DNA of 36,361 nucleotides from Terriglobia bacterium (GTDB lineage Bacteria; Acidobacteriota; Terriglobia; Bryobacterales; Bryobacteraceae): contig JANXYJ010000103.1 in assembly GCA_025350105.1 (NCBI GenBank), positions 1 through 36,361 of the forward strand, in the 5' to 3' direction. This document shows, one piece after another, positions 17,092-25,925 of this stretch (position 1 is the first letter of the stretch; each line of letters opens with the position of its first letter). Made by a program: the position numbers and the translations under genes. The notes below the pieces were generated by a model. The model made no database searches, was not told the origin of the DNA, and saw nothing but the letters and a program-made list of their open reading frames with translations.

Positions 17092-19572
17092 CTAAAACAG
17101 AAAATCGAAATCCACCGTAAAGCGGCGACCGCGATGCCCAAAAAACTGGCCAAAGGCGGGGTCGGCAAAATTCGAGTGCACCTGTTCCGGATTGAAATGA
17201 TTCGTCAAATTAAACCCGCTCACCGACAAACGAATTGAGTAGTCCTTGTTGATCTTCAAATCTTTGGAGAAGCGTGAGTCGATCGAGAAGAAGTTGGGAT
17301 AACGGGTGCTATTCGGCACGTCGAAATATTGCTGGCTGACCGTGGTCTGAAGATACGGAAATCCGCTGCGATACTCCACCACAGGCGCAATCTGGAACTT
17401 CATAGGCAGGCGAACCACACCCCATGCCAGAAAGCGGTTCGGCAAGTCGGTCCCCAAGGTGCCGTATTGGTTTTCCCGGATGATGGGGTTCTGCACCGTT
17501 CCTAAATATTTTCCGAAATCATTCAGATCGCCTCGCGCACCGCTGCGGACGTAAGAAAAAAACAGTTCGCGATCCGCGCGCATTTTTACTTGCGCGGTGA
17601 AATCCAACTGGCGGTAGCGGGAACTGCCGGTGCCTTGCAAAAGGTAGGCTCCCTCACCGCCGGCGACAGTGGGCCCAACCCGGTTCAAGATCACCAGACT
17701 ATCCGAATCGTTACGAAGGTAGGTGACGCGGGCCTTTAGCCATTTGGTAATGGGTTGCTCGGCCTGGGCACTCCAGAGTAAACTGCGCGGTGAAAAATTC
17801 CCGTCACTAGGCGATTGCGTAACAAAGGGGCGGCGCACGATGTCGTGCCCAAGAGTATTGACAAACAACGTAGGCCCGGTGAGAGTGTTCCCGGCATTGT
17901 CATACGTGGTTTCCAGTCTACCGGGATAGCGATTGAACGCGTACACATTCAACGGAACCCGATCATAAAAATATCCTGCACCGCCGCGAAGGATGGTCCT
18001 ATATTTGTCGGCGGGAACCCAGGAAAGGCCGGCACGCGGCGCGATGCGCGTAGCACCTGAGATTTGCTGCGACTCCGACCGCGCACCAATGTCCACCGCC
18101 AGGCGCGGCGAAACAATCCAATGATCCTGAACGAAGAAGGAGCGTTCCGTATCGGTCACTTCAAAATCGCGCGTGCGCGGAAAATCGACGTTCACCAAAA
18201 CCTGGCCGGCCAAGTTCGTGATGCGAATGGGCCGCTCCACGATATCGCCGGAATGTTCGCTACCCGCCAAATAGGCGCCAAGCTTGAATTGATGCGTACC
18301 CAGTTTCGCTAGCGGAGCAAAGGAGTAACTGGAGTTGCCAGAAAGCCGCGAGGCCCCGCGATTCTGGTCGGCGAAGTAATACCCTGAATTGCCAGTCGGG
18401 CTGATAGTCAATCCCCCCTGACCCTTGCCCCAAACCGAGCCGTCAAAGTAGGTGGCCGAAAAACGGTTCTCCCAAAGCCCGCCGTACAACGTAAGATGAT
18501 CGGCAATGGTGCCGGTTAGGTTTCGCGTGTGCGCATCAGGCGTGGTGGGCGAAGGGTTGTAGTAGTCCAGATTCAACCCTTCCAAACGTTGGGGAGCGGC
18601 ATGCAGCGTCGCGGTCAGCAGATGCCGCGCCGACGCAATCCAGTCAATTTGCGAAAACGAATTCATCCCCTGCGTCTTCTTTTGATTGAAGGGAAACGGC
18701 AGCGTGTAGACGGCGGTCTTGTGGATTTCGTATTCCAGCCCCTGATTGAAAAACAGCTTCGACTTAATCAGTGGCCCTTCAAAGTTGATGCGTGGCGTGG
18801 CCGTTTTCAAACCGCGTAACTGCCAACTCCGAATGCGAAATTCAGGCAGCGGATCGTTCAACTCCCACTTCCATTTGTCGCCGCCGCGTTTGGTTTCCAC
18901 CGACACCAGGCCCGCCGTGAAGCGGCCATACTCCGCCAAATACGCAGTCTGGTAGACGTTCAGCACTTCGACGCTGTCAATGGGCACCGTCAACCCAAAT
19001 TGACCAGTTCCCGGATCAGTGACATCGGCCGAATTGACAATCAGCGCGCTGCGGCTCTCGGGACTGGACGACAAGATCAGCCCACCGCCGGGCTCACGAA
19101 CCACGCCGGGAGTGAGAGGCAAAACATCAGCGACCGTCGCAGGGCGGCTGGGCAGTTCCTTGGCTTTTTCCGGCGGCAAAGTATTGGGTACTGACGCGCC
19201 AGTGATCTCAGCTACCGTTCCGCGCACCTCAACACTATCGGTACGCGTTGGCAAGGGGAGCATCACTAACTCGAGCGTCACGCTGCCAAGTGTGAGATCG
19301 ATGTCCTTCTTTTCTGTCGGGAGAAAGCCATCCCTAGTAGCCGTGACGGTGTAAAGGCCAGTGCGCAGTTCTAAGAACGAAATGCGGCCCACGTCGTTCA
19401 CTTCTCCAACCGTAACCCGGCGCTGGTCCAGTTTCACTTCTACCTGGACACCAAGCACAGGTCGCCCGGACTCATCCATGGTTAATACATTTATGCCCAA
19501 ACGCGGTTGTGGCTGTCCCTGTAAGGGGACCAGCAAAAGGCAGGCTCCGAACGTAAGAAAGACTCTAAGCAA
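17092..19572 (-). CDS. TonB-dependent-receptor-like outer-membrane protein with carboxypeptidase regulatory domain
   Basis: An 826-residue outer-membrane protein of the Oar-like kind expanded in Acidobacteria. A signal peptide (about 1-21) is followed by a carboxypeptidase-regulatory-like beta-sandwich (about 24-110, with GRISFLELRTGLYTVTATRDGF), a plug-like region (about 130-235, VADVLPLTPGVV and VEVLNVYQTAYLAEYGRFTAGLVSVETK), and then a long beta-barrel with alternating aromatic strands. It ends DFDFLF, a C-terminal aromatic as needed for BAM insertion. The start codon is TTG. Substrate unknown; likely binds large ligands or acts in adhesion. Confidence 0.85.
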   Translation of the reverse strand: MLRVFLTFGACLLLVPLQGQPQPRLGINVLTMDESGRPVLGVQVEVKLDQRRVTVGEVNDVGRISFLELRTGLYTVTATRDGFLPTEKKDIDLTLGSVTLELVMLPLPTRTDSVEVRGTVAEITGASVPNTLPPEKAKELPSRPATVADVLPLTPGVVREPGGGLILSSSPESRSALIVNSADVTDPGTGQFGLTVPIDSVEVLNVYQTAYLAEYGRFTAGLVSVETKRGGDKWKWELNDPLPEFRIRSWQLRGLKTATPRINFEGPLIKSKLFFNQGLEYEIHKTAVYTLPFPFNQKKTQGMNSFSQIDWIASARHLLTATLHAAPQRLEGLNLDYYNPSPTTPDAHTRNLTGTIADHLTLYGGLWENRFSATYFDGSVWGKGQGGLTISPTGNSGYYFADQNRGASRLSGNSSYSFAPLAKLGTHQFKLGAYLAGSEHSGDIVERPIRITNLAGQVLVNVDFPRTRDFEVTDTERSFFVQDHWIVSPRLAVDIGARSESQQISGATRIAPRAGLSWVPADKYRTILRGGAGYFYDRVPLNVYAFNRYPGRLETTYDNAGNTLTGPTLFVNTLGHDIVRRPFVTQSPSDGNFSPRSLLWSAQAEQPITKWLKARVTYLRNDSDSLVILNRVGPTVAGGEGAYLLQGTGSSRYRQLDFTAQVKMRADRELFFSYVRSGARGDLNDFGKYLGTVQNPIIRENQYGTLGTDLPNRFLAWGVVRLPMKFQIAPVVEYRSGFPYLQTTVSQQYFDVPNSTRYPNFFSIDSRFSKDLKINKDYSIRLSVSGFNLTNHFNPEQVHSNFADPAFGQFFGHRGRRFTVDFDFLF

Positions 19573-19629
19573 AACGGCGTTTCTACGAAAACGTTTACAA
19601 GAAGTCAGGATACCGTAATCAGGCTGCGA

Positions 19630-20058
19630 TCAAACGATGGGATTCTTCCAACGCAAACCGGGAAAGCGGGCAAAATCGCGGTCCGAGGAGTGAAGGACGC
19701 CGCCATACTCCACAGTGATCGCGGCCAAGTGAGCGTCAGTCGCCAACGGGCCACGCGCCTGGCCCTCCGCCAGCATCCGGCGAAAATGGACCCAATGTTT
19801 TTCGCCCGGCGCTAAGACGGCCACGTTGGGCTGATCGATCCAGGAATCAACGATCTCCACGGCTTGTTGCGTGGACAGAGTCGCGACTGACAGATTAGCG
19901 TGAGTCGAAATACGAATAAAGGCAGAAATGCTCAACCAGGGCAAGCCCACCGGTTCTCGATCCGAAAGGATGTCTTCCAGCCATGCCTTGGATTTCAGGT
20001 GAAAGGCCGAGCGCGGATTATAGGCGTACAACAGGAGATTGGAGTCAACCACAATCAC
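19630..20058 (-). CDS. PIN-domain toxin, VapC family
   Basis: A 142-residue ribonuclease toxin. PIN-domain acidic residues are seen in VVDSNLLLYA (Asp5), in LATDAHLAA (about 106) and in SSDRDFARF (about 126). The stretch VGLPWLSISAFIRIST is like that in VapC proteins of the branch where the second acidic residue is not obvious. It is expected to cut RNA (tRNA or rRNA) unless bound by its antitoxin. The start is GTG and overlaps the antitoxin stop by 4 bases. Confidence 0.85.
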   Translation of the reverse strand: MIVVDSNLLLYAYNPRSAFHLKSKAWLEDILSDREPVGLPWLSISAFIRISTHANLSVATLSTQQAVEIVDSWIDQPNVAVLAPGEKHWVHFRRMLAEGQARGPLATDAHLAAITVEYGGVLHSSDRDFARFPGLRWKNPIV

Positions 20059-20297
20059 TTATGCTCAGGCCCTTCGAGAGAATCCAGTAACTCCGCTACA
20101 TTATCGTAATTGATGCCCTCCGGCGAGCCCATATCTACCGGTTTCACCACAAAGCGTTTTGCCAACTTCTGTTTACTGGCCATCAAACCCAAACGGATAT
20201 AGTGATTCACCGCTTCTTTGAAGGAAGCTCCGGATTTTCGGATCTCCTTCTCCAGAAGCGCCGAAACATCGTCATCGAGAGACAGCGTGGTTCGCAC
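20055..20297 (-). CDS. VapB-like ribbon-helix-helix antitoxin
   Basis: An 80-residue protein that begins MRTTLSLDDDVSALLEKE, the strand-and-helix start of Arc/MetJ-type ribbon-helix-helix repressors, followed by SFKEAVNHYIRLGL as the second helix. The C-terminal part (YDNVAELLDSLEG) would wrap the toxin. It overlaps the vapC-like gene by GTGA. The function is inferred from fold pattern and position. Confidence 0.8.
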   Translation of the reverse strand: MRTTLSLDDDVSALLEKEIRKSGASFKEAVNHYIRLGLMASKQKLAKRFVVKPVDMGSPEGINYDNVAELLDSLEGPEHK

Positions 20298-20486
20298 ATC
20301 AAGATGATAGCACGGGAGACATCATGATGACTCTTCCGCCATCTTCACCACCTTACCTTTTCCCCGGAGGCTGGCACGGGAGCTTCAATCACTTTCGGTA
20401 CCGGCACCACCCAGTCGTAGCTCTGTCCGGGACACAGATGTCGAAGGTTCAAACGGCAGAATAGTCGCTGAGAGTATAATCAAAGA

Positions 20487-21011
20487 TTGAGCCTTCGTCT
20501 TGCACTTGCAGCCGCGTTAATATGGCTGGCATTCGCATCGGCCCAAACCCAATCGCGGCCCTTGCCCAAGTTCGAGGACTACGCAGTCAGTGAAATTTTC
20601 AACGGCAAAGCGGCGCCACCGATCCTTATTCGCCCCCAAGACAAAATGTTTCGCACGAGGATTCGTCAAGGTGCCGCGAAGGGATCGAACTTCGCGGGTC
20701 ACTATAGTATCGCTGAGTGGGGATGTGGATCAGAATGTTTGTCCCTTGCCGTGATCAACGCGAAAACGGGCGCGGTGTACGCGGCACCCTTTCCCTACGT
20801 GGGTTGGGGATACCCAGATTTGCGATACGAGGGCCGCTTTAGCCCATTTGAAGATGAGTTCAAGCCTACTGATTACAACCTGAACAGCCGCCTCCTCATC
20901 ATCCGCGGCTGCCCAGAGGACAAGAACTGCGCTTCTTATTTCTACGAATGGACCGGCCAAAACTTCAAACTACTCCGCAAGGTTCCCGCCGTGCCAAGTT
21001 CGACACAGTAG
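20487..21011 (+). CDS. Secreted uncharacterised protein with GHY-WGCGxEC motif
   Basis: A 174-residue protein with a signal peptide (about 1-19, LAAALIWLAFASAQ). The mature part carries NFAGHYSIAEWGCGSECLSLAVINAKTGAVY (about 68-98), a pattern I recall from unassigned periplasmic proteins in several phyla, and a second pair of Cys (RGCPEDKNCASY). Four Cys suggest two disulphides. The start is a TTG, the only codon that places the signal peptide at the N-terminus; the ribosome site is weak. Not identified. Confidence 0.7.
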   Translation: MSLRLALAAALIWLAFASAQTQSRPLPKFEDYAVSEIFNGKAAPPILIRPQDKMFRTRIRQGAAKGSNFAGHYSIAEWGCGSECLSLAVINAKTGAVYAAPFPYVGWGYPDLRYEGRFSPFEDEFKPTDYNLNSRLLIIRGCPEDKNCASYFYEWTGQNFKLLRKVPAVPSSTQ

Positions 21012-21016
21012 CGTCC

Positions 21017-21823
21017 CTACTTCTTCGCCGGAGGCGGCGGCAGTGGCGCGAAGTCGTCGTAGCCTCGGGTTCCGTCTTTGCGGATCGGACCTGGCCCAAA
21101 GCCCAAATGGTCCCTGTCGACGTTATTTTCGCTACACGCGTATTCATGGATTTCTTCATCGGGTTGGCCGAGTATCCAGGTGCGCGCATACGTGATTGGA
21201 TGCGTATAGAACTTGGGATCTTCAATCAGTGTTTCCACATGGATGTGGTCGTAATCGGGGCGTGTCCAGCGTTCTACTACATGAAGCGCATCGCTGTGCG
21301 GGCTGCCGTTCTCATCCGCCCAAACCTGCGTGTCTTTGAAGCCGACGGAATCTATCACCAAGGTGTCTTTTTCCCAATGGCCAAGCTCTTCGCCAAAGAA
21401 CGAGGGGTCCGGATCGTCCGAGTGCTTGCGCTTTGCATCCACCGGTATTAAACGGAAATAGCTGTACCAATACAAAAACGCCACTTTCTTCGCGCCCTGC
21501 AAAACTTCAAACGGCAGCCCGCTGGCGTTGTGACGCGGAATGCCGCCCAAAATGCAAATGCTTTCCGGATCGATGGTAGCCGAAGTGTTGTGCTTCCACG
21601 CGGCTTCGCCCGCGGGAGTCAGCGGCAGCTTAAGGCCGGGCAGGTCCTTCGCAATGTTGCCACCGGGCACCATGCCCTTCATGCCTTTCCAATAGCCGCT
21701 TAAGTCCGGATGCCCGTCGGAGGTACGCGGCGCAGGTTTGGTCGATTTCACATCCGGCGCGGTCAGGCCTTGCGCGAAAGACATGGTGGCTAATAAAGCC
21801 GCAGTAAACAGGATTCTCAGCAT
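21017..21823 (-). CDS. Secreted protein of the (P)D(L/M)xGxW family, member 1
   Basis: A 268-residue exported protein of unknown function. Signal peptide about 1-18 (TAALLATMSFAQG). The N-terminal box RTSDGHPDLSGYW matches two other genes in this window. Further shared features: a Cys in ESICILGGIPRH, GHWEKDTLVIDSVGFKDT, the box HSDALHVVERWTRPD, an IEDPKFYTHP strand and, near the end, HEYACSENN. It ends in PLPPPPAKK. It is convergent with the TTG-start gene on the left (5-bp gap) and divergent from a DUF6152 gene on the right. Confidence 0.8.
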   Translation of the reverse strand: MLRILFTAALLATMSFAQGLTAPDVKSTKPAPRTSDGHPDLSGYWKGMKGMVPGGNIAKDLPGLKLPLTPAGEAAWKHNTSATIDPESICILGGIPRHNASGLPFEVLQGAKKVAFLYWYSYFRLIPVDAKRKHSDDPDPSFFGEELGHWEKDTLVIDSVGFKDTQVWADENGSPHSDALHVVERWTRPDYDHIHVETLIEDPKFYTHPITYARTWILGQPDEEIHEYACSENNVDRDHLGFGPGPIRKDGTRGYDDFAPLPPPPAKK

Positions 21824-21978
21824 GTCGCTTTCTCCAAATCGCCAGCTCCTTTTGAAAGAGGTGCAAGCAGAATTAGGTTACTACGTCAGGCCCCTCCCGC
21901 ACGTGCCGCACCAATCGCGCCATCAGACCGCCGCCCATGAATCGCGCTAAGATGATGGCGATACAGGAGACAGCGCCC

Positions 21979-22383
21979 ATGAGAAACAGACTTGTGTTGA
22001 TCCTCGCCGGCTTCAGCCTGCTTGCTTCGCTGCCCGCCATCGCCCATCACTCCTTTGCGGCCGAGTTCGATGGTCAGAAACCGATCCGCCTGGAAGGCAC
22101 GTTAACCAAAATCGAATGGACCAATCCCCATTCGTATTTCTATATCGATGTGAAGGACGATAAGGGAAATACGGTGAATTGGGGCTGCGAAGGCGGAGGC
22201 CCGGGTGCGCTCTCGCGCCGCGGATTCAAGCGCGGCGACATCAAACTGGGTGACAAGATCATCGTCGATGGCTACATGGCCAAGGACGGATCGCACTTGG
22301 TGGATGCACGCAGAATTTATCTGCAGGACGGCCGACGGATCGATGGCGGGTCAGCCGGCGATGGCGGGCCGGGGGGCCAGTAG
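21979..22383 (+). CDS. DUF6152-family secreted protein, copy 1
   Basis: A 134-residue protein with a signal peptide (about 1-22) cleaved just before HHSFAAEFDGQKPIRLEG. The mature part is a small beta-rich domain with IEWTNPHSYFYIDVKDDKG and a C-terminal YLQDGRR. Its close relative is at 35360-35785. An HHSF pair at the mature N-terminus could bind metal. A Gly-rich tail ends the protein. AGGAGA lies about 8 bases before the ATG and supports this start over an upstream in-frame Met (21937). Function unknown. Confidence 0.83.
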   Translation: MRNRLVLILAGFSLLASLPAIAHHSFAAEFDGQKPIRLEGTLTKIEWTNPHSYFYIDVKDDKGNTVNWGCEGGGPGALSRRGFKRGDIKLGDKIIVDGYMAKDGSHLVDARRIYLQDGRRIDGGSAGDGGPGGQ

Positions 22384-22447
22384 ACCTAAGGGTTCAGACA
22401 GGAAAACAGGAGAGCCGCAGTTCACCAGCGCACACTGCATTTGTTCG

Positions 22448-22468
22448 TTGGTTGAGGAAAAACCAACA
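22448..22468. other. Short hairpin downstream of DUF6152 copy 1
   Basis: GTTGGTT (22448-22454) pairs with AACCAAC (22462-22468) around a 7-base loop. It sits 65 bp past the DUF6152 stop. No U-run follows, so it is at best a weak terminator or mRNA-end structure. Confidence 0.35.
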
Positions 22469-22527
22469 CGACTCTCCGGTTATCCTTCCCACATAAAGGC
22501 GGCGAGACGCCGCGGCAAGTATCTTCT

Positions 22528-22573
22528 GGTCATTTGTCATCTTCTTGGTCATTTGAATGACCGATGAATGACC
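22528..22573. promoter_or_regulatory. Four-half-site operator candidate upstream of the histidine kinase
   Basis: The 7-mer GGTCATT occurs at 22528-22534 and 22547-22553, and its exact complement AATGACC at 22556-22562 and 22567-22573. The two middle copies form a 7-2-7 inverted repeat. All lie 28-73 bp before the start of the kinase gene. NarL-type regulators are known to bind 7-2-7 inverted heptamers, and the gene after the kinase is a NarL/LuxR-type regulator, so autoregulation is a reasonable inference. The heptamer differs from the NarL consensus. Confidence 0.5.
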
Positions 22574-22600
22574 AGGAGGTTGTAGAATCACAGCAGGATC

Positions 22601-24073
22601 TTGGCTCAACCACTTACCATCGGATTGCTGCATCTCCGCCGCGGGTCGATCCTGGCAATCGGTGTAGCGTTGATAGCCCTGATTGCGCTCGCCGATTGGC
22701 AGATTGAGTTCAACGCCACTCTGGGCTTCCTGTACATGTTCCCATTAGTTCTGTTGGCAACGGTACTTGACTGGAAACCGCTGTTGGTCTTCGCTTTGTT
22801 CTGTGCTTTTCTTTCGGATCGGCTGGATCCGTTCCCGATGGACGCCGAATATGCCCGCGATCTGTTGATTTTTCTTACGCTGGCGATCACGGCGCTGCTG
22901 GCCCGCGGGTTAACCAACGGCTATCGCCGCGAAATGGCCAATCACGCCCAAATCGAACGGGAAGTGGCGGCCCGCCGAGCCGCCGAAGAACAGTTGGAGT
23001 TTCTGATTGAAAGCAGTCCCGCCGCGGTTTTGACAATGACGGCTGAGGGGGAAATCCTACTTGCCAATCCGGCTGCGCATCAGATGCTGCGTGTCCCGGC
23101 GGACGCGCTGCCCGGGCGGAGCATCGCGCGCTATATCCCGGAGTTGGGCTCGATTCCGTCGATTACAGAGGGCAGTGTCCCCGAGTCGGCTAAGTCAGGG
23201 AATATGTTCCGCACAGAGATGCAGACGCATGGCCGGCGGGAGACTGGCGAAGTCTTTCTGGCCAACGTCTTCTTTTCAACCTATAGAACCGCGGCCGGAC
23301 CGCGTTTGGCGGCGCTGTTGATTGACACCTCCGAGCACCTTCGCGAACGCGAGGAGGCCAGCCTGCAGCAATTATTGGAAGGATCGCGAATATTGGTGGC
23401 GGCGGTTTCGCACGAGGTACGCAACGTTTGCGGCGCGATCGGGATCGTCCACGAAAACCTGGCCCGGCAGAGAACTCTGGCCGGTAACCAGGACTTTGAA
23501 GCGCTGGGATCCCTGGTTGAGACTCTGGCGAAGATCGCGTCCCTCGAACTGAGGCAAAGCACCGCGCCGGCGCGGGCCAGCCGGGTTAACCTCCAGGAAG
23601 TTTTGGGCGATTTACGGATTGTCTTGGAATCGGCGTGCGAAGACTCGGAGATTGACCTGCGCTGGAGCACAGAAGAGGATCTCCCTCTAGTTCAAGCAGA
23701 TAGACATAGTTTATTACAGGTCTTGTTGAATTTGACAAAGAACAGCCAACGAGCGCTGGAATCAACCAGCAACCCGAACCTAATTAAGCGCTTGGAGATT
23801 CACACCTCAACTAGTTTCGAGACTTCGAATCAATCTTTAAACCCACCACCCGCCAACCAACGCAGGAAAGTGCTGATTCGCGTGATTGACAATGGTCCGG
23901 GTGTCACGCCCGGGACTCAGTTGTTCCAACCGCTGCAGAAGGGGGCGGATGCAACTGGCCTCGGCTTGTACCTTTCGCGCGCATTTATGCGCTCCTTCCA
24001 TGGCGATTTGCGTCATGAACCGACGCCGGATGGATGTCATTTTGTGCTTGAACTTGTTTCCGTAACTGAATAG
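22601..24073 (+). CDS. Membrane-bound PAS sensor histidine kinase
   Basis: A 490-residue inner-membrane kinase. About four hydrophobic helices lie within residues 15-105, followed by a coiled linker, a PAS domain (about 128-245, FLIESSPAAVLTMTAEGEILLANPAA), the phosphoacceptor His271 in VSHEVRN, and an ATPase domain with N box (LLNLTKNSQRAL), G1 (DNGPGV) and G2 (ATGLGLYL). All key residues are kept. The start is TTG with CAGGA a few bases upstream. It ends 5 bp before its regulator gene. The signal it senses is unknown. Confidence 0.9.
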   Translation: MAQPLTIGLLHLRRGSILAIGVALIALIALADWQIEFNATLGFLYMFPLVLLATVLDWKPLLVFALFCAFLSDRLDPFPMDAEYARDLLIFLTLAITALLARGLTNGYRREMANHAQIEREVAARRAAEEQLEFLIESSPAAVLTMTAEGEILLANPAAHQMLRVPADALPGRSIARYIPELGSIPSITEGSVPESAKSGNMFRTEMQTHGRRETGEVFLANVFFSTYRTAAGPRLAALLIDTSEHLREREEASLQQLLEGSRILVAAVSHEVRNVCGAIGIVHENLARQRTLAGNQDFEALGSLVETLAKIASLELRQSTAPARASRVNLQEVLGDLRIVLESACEDSEIDLRWSTEEDLPLVQADRHSLLQVLLNLTKNSQRALESTSNPNLIKRLEIHTSTSFETSNQSLNPPPANQRRKVLIRVIDNGPGVTPGTQLFQPLQKGADATGLGLYLSRAFMRSFHGDLRHEPTPDGCHFVLELVSVTE

Positions 24074-24078
24074 ATACA

Positions 24079-24729
24079 ATGGCAATAACAAGGCTCCTTC
24101 TGTTAGACGACCACATCCTTTTCCGCGAGGGGCTGAGCCGTTTATTAGCTACCGAGCCCGAGTTTTCTATGGTGGCGCAATGCGGAACGCATGCGGAGGC
24201 GCTGGCCATCCTCCGGGAACAGGCCGTTGATCTGGTGCTTTTGGACTTCGATCTGGAGGACGATACCGGAACTCGTTTCATCACACGCGCCAAGGCCGCC
24301 GGGTACGAAGGGAAGATCCTGATGGTGACTGCCGGCATGAGCCCGCTGGATATGGCACAGGTGCAGCAGCAGCAGGTGGCGGGAATTTTTCTCAAACACA
24401 GCTCCCCGGCTCTGTTGCTGCAAGCAATCCGGACTGTGGCGGAGGGGGGAAGGTGGTTCGACGCGAAGCTGGATGCCAAGTCGATCGCCCCGAAAGAAGC
24501 GGAAGACCAGGCACCCGTAAAACCATCGGCCAGCGGTCTTCTTACCGTCCGCGAACAACAAGTATTGCGCAGTGTCTTTGAGGGGCTATCCAACAAGGAG
24601 ATCGCCTATCAGATCGGGGTGTCGCAGAGTTCAGTGAAAGCGACGCTGCAGCAGTTGTTCGAGAAGACGGGCGTGCGAACGCGCAGCCAACTGGTGCGGA
24701 TTGCCATTGAACGTTCGTTAGAAAGCTAG
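24079..24729 (+). CDS. NarL/LuxR-family response regulator
   Basis: A 216-residue cytosolic transcription factor. The receiver domain has the acidic pair in LLDDHILFREG, the phosphoacceptor Asp56 in LVLLDFDLED, Thr in VTAG and Lys in FLKHSS. A linker leads to a LuxR-type helix-turn-helix (about 150-212, LTVREQQVLRSVFEGLSNKEIAYQIGVSQSSVKATLQQLFEKTGVRTRSQLV). Its partner is the kinase 5 bp upstream. It may bind the inverted heptamers upstream of the operon. Confidence 0.93.
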   Translation: MAITRLLLLDDHILFREGLSRLLATEPEFSMVAQCGTHAEALAILREQAVDLVLLDFDLEDDTGTRFITRAKAAGYEGKILMVTAGMSPLDMAQVQQQQVAGIFLKHSSPALLLQAIRTVAEGGRWFDAKLDAKSIAPKEAEDQAPVKPSASGLLTVREQQVLRSVFEGLSNKEIAYQIGVSQSSVKATLQQLFEKTGVRTRSQLVRIAIERSLES

Positions 24730-24762
24730 CCCTGCAGGAGGTTAGCCCTGCAGGAGGTTAGC
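24727..24762. repeat. 16-bp tandem duplication
   Basis: The unit TAGCCCTGCAGGAGGT is present twice in exact tandem (24727-24742 and 24743-24758) and starts a third time (TAGC). The first copy begins inside the stop codon of the response-regulator gene. Each unit holds the palindrome CCTGCAGG and a Shine-Dalgarno-like AGGAGG. No start codon follows at a useful distance. Confidence 0.8.
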
Positions 24763-24833
24763 TTGTCCGGTACCCCTTCCGGTCCACAAGCAATTGTGAG
24801 ATCATCCGTCGAGTACCTAAAGGAGCCAGCGAT

Positions 24834-25889
24834 ATGACTCTCCAATCTTACCCGGTTGCATGGATTTTGTGCGTCCTGATCCCGTCGTCTGTAGGAATGG
24901 CGCAGGCCGTGAAGCCGCTGCCAAGCAGAGTTGCAGAAACCAAGACAGCGGCAAAGACCAAAATCTGGACGCTGCCGCGCACCACCGATGGTCAGCCAGA
25001 CATGCAAGGGTTCTGGACTAACGCAACCTTCACCCCGCTGGAGCGGCCCATGGAATTAGGCAACAAAGAGTTTTTCACGGAAGCCGAAGCGGTGGCCTGG
25101 GAAAAGGAAAGGCTGGCTCGCGAGAATAGCCAGGCCAAAGACGATATTCATTACGACAACACCCTCTGGCAAACGGAAAACTGGTCTCGGGTATCGAATC
25201 GTCGGACCTCGATGATTTTCGACCCACCCAATGGGAGAATTCCCGCGCTTTCGGCCGAAGGCAAGAAACGGGCGGTGATCGAGGTGCAAAATGCCAAGCG
25301 GCGGGCGGCGTCGGAAGATGCGCAAAGCCGTAGTCTTGCTGAACGATGCATCGCATGGGGCAACGAAGGTCCGCCGATGATCGGGTCCACCTACAATGCG
25401 AATTTGCAGATTGTGCAGGCGGCCGGGCTGTTCACGATCCGGCACGAGATCATCCACGGCTATCGAGTGGTGCCACTGGACGGAAGCCCGCATCTGCCTG
25501 CCGCGGTCCACCAACTGGGCGGCGATTCCAGGGGCCATTGGAAAGGCGAAACGCTGGTGGTGGATACGACTAATTTTAATGACCAGACCAACTTTCGCGG
25601 CCCGCCGTCGAATACAAGGCAGGACATTTTCTCAAGCCGCGATATGCATGTGACCGAACGGTTCACGCGAGTGGATGCCGAGACGATCGTGTATCGCTTT
25701 ACGGTGGAAGATCCCTCGACATGGGTGCGGCCGTGGTCAGGTGAGCTACTGATGAAGCGCACGGAAGGGCCGATCTACGAATACGCCTGCCACGAGGGCA
25801 ATTACGGGTTGGCAAATATTCTGGCGGGAGCGCGGGCGGCGGAGCGGGAAGCGGCAAAGGCAACAGCCGACAAGAAGGCCCACGAATAA
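24834..25889 (+). CDS. Secreted protein of the (P)D(L/M)xGxW family, member 2 (long form)
   Basis: A 351-residue exported protein with signal peptide (about 1-25, SVGMAQA). The same boxes as in members 1 and 3 appear: RTTDGQPDMQGFW (about 50-62), a Cys in AERCIAWG, GHWKGETLVVDTTNFND, MHVTERFTRVD, a VEDPSTWVRPW strand and YEYACHEGN near the end. It is about 80 residues longer than the others because of a Lys/Arg/Glu-rich insert in the first half. Preceded by AAGGAG 10 bases before the ATG. No DUF6152 gene is next to it; the neighbour is a DUF5916 gene, convergent. Function unknown. Confidence 0.8.
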   Translation: MTLQSYPVAWILCVLIPSSVGMAQAVKPLPSRVAETKTAAKTKIWTLPRTTDGQPDMQGFWTNATFTPLERPMELGNKEFFTEAEAVAWEKERLARENSQAKDDIHYDNTLWQTENWSRVSNRRTSMIFDPPNGRIPALSAEGKKRAVIEVQNAKRRAASEDAQSRSLAERCIAWGNEGPPMIGSTYNANLQIVQAAGLFTIRHEIIHGYRVVPLDGSPHLPAAVHQLGGDSRGHWKGETLVVDTTNFNDQTNFRGPPSNTRQDIFSSRDMHVTERFTRVDAETIVYRFTVEDPSTWVRPWSGELLMKRTEGPIYEYACHEGNYGLANILAGARAAEREAAKATADKKAHE

Positions 25890-25925
25890 CCAGAAAGCCA
25901 AACCGGAAACCAGGAGCCAGTTGCG

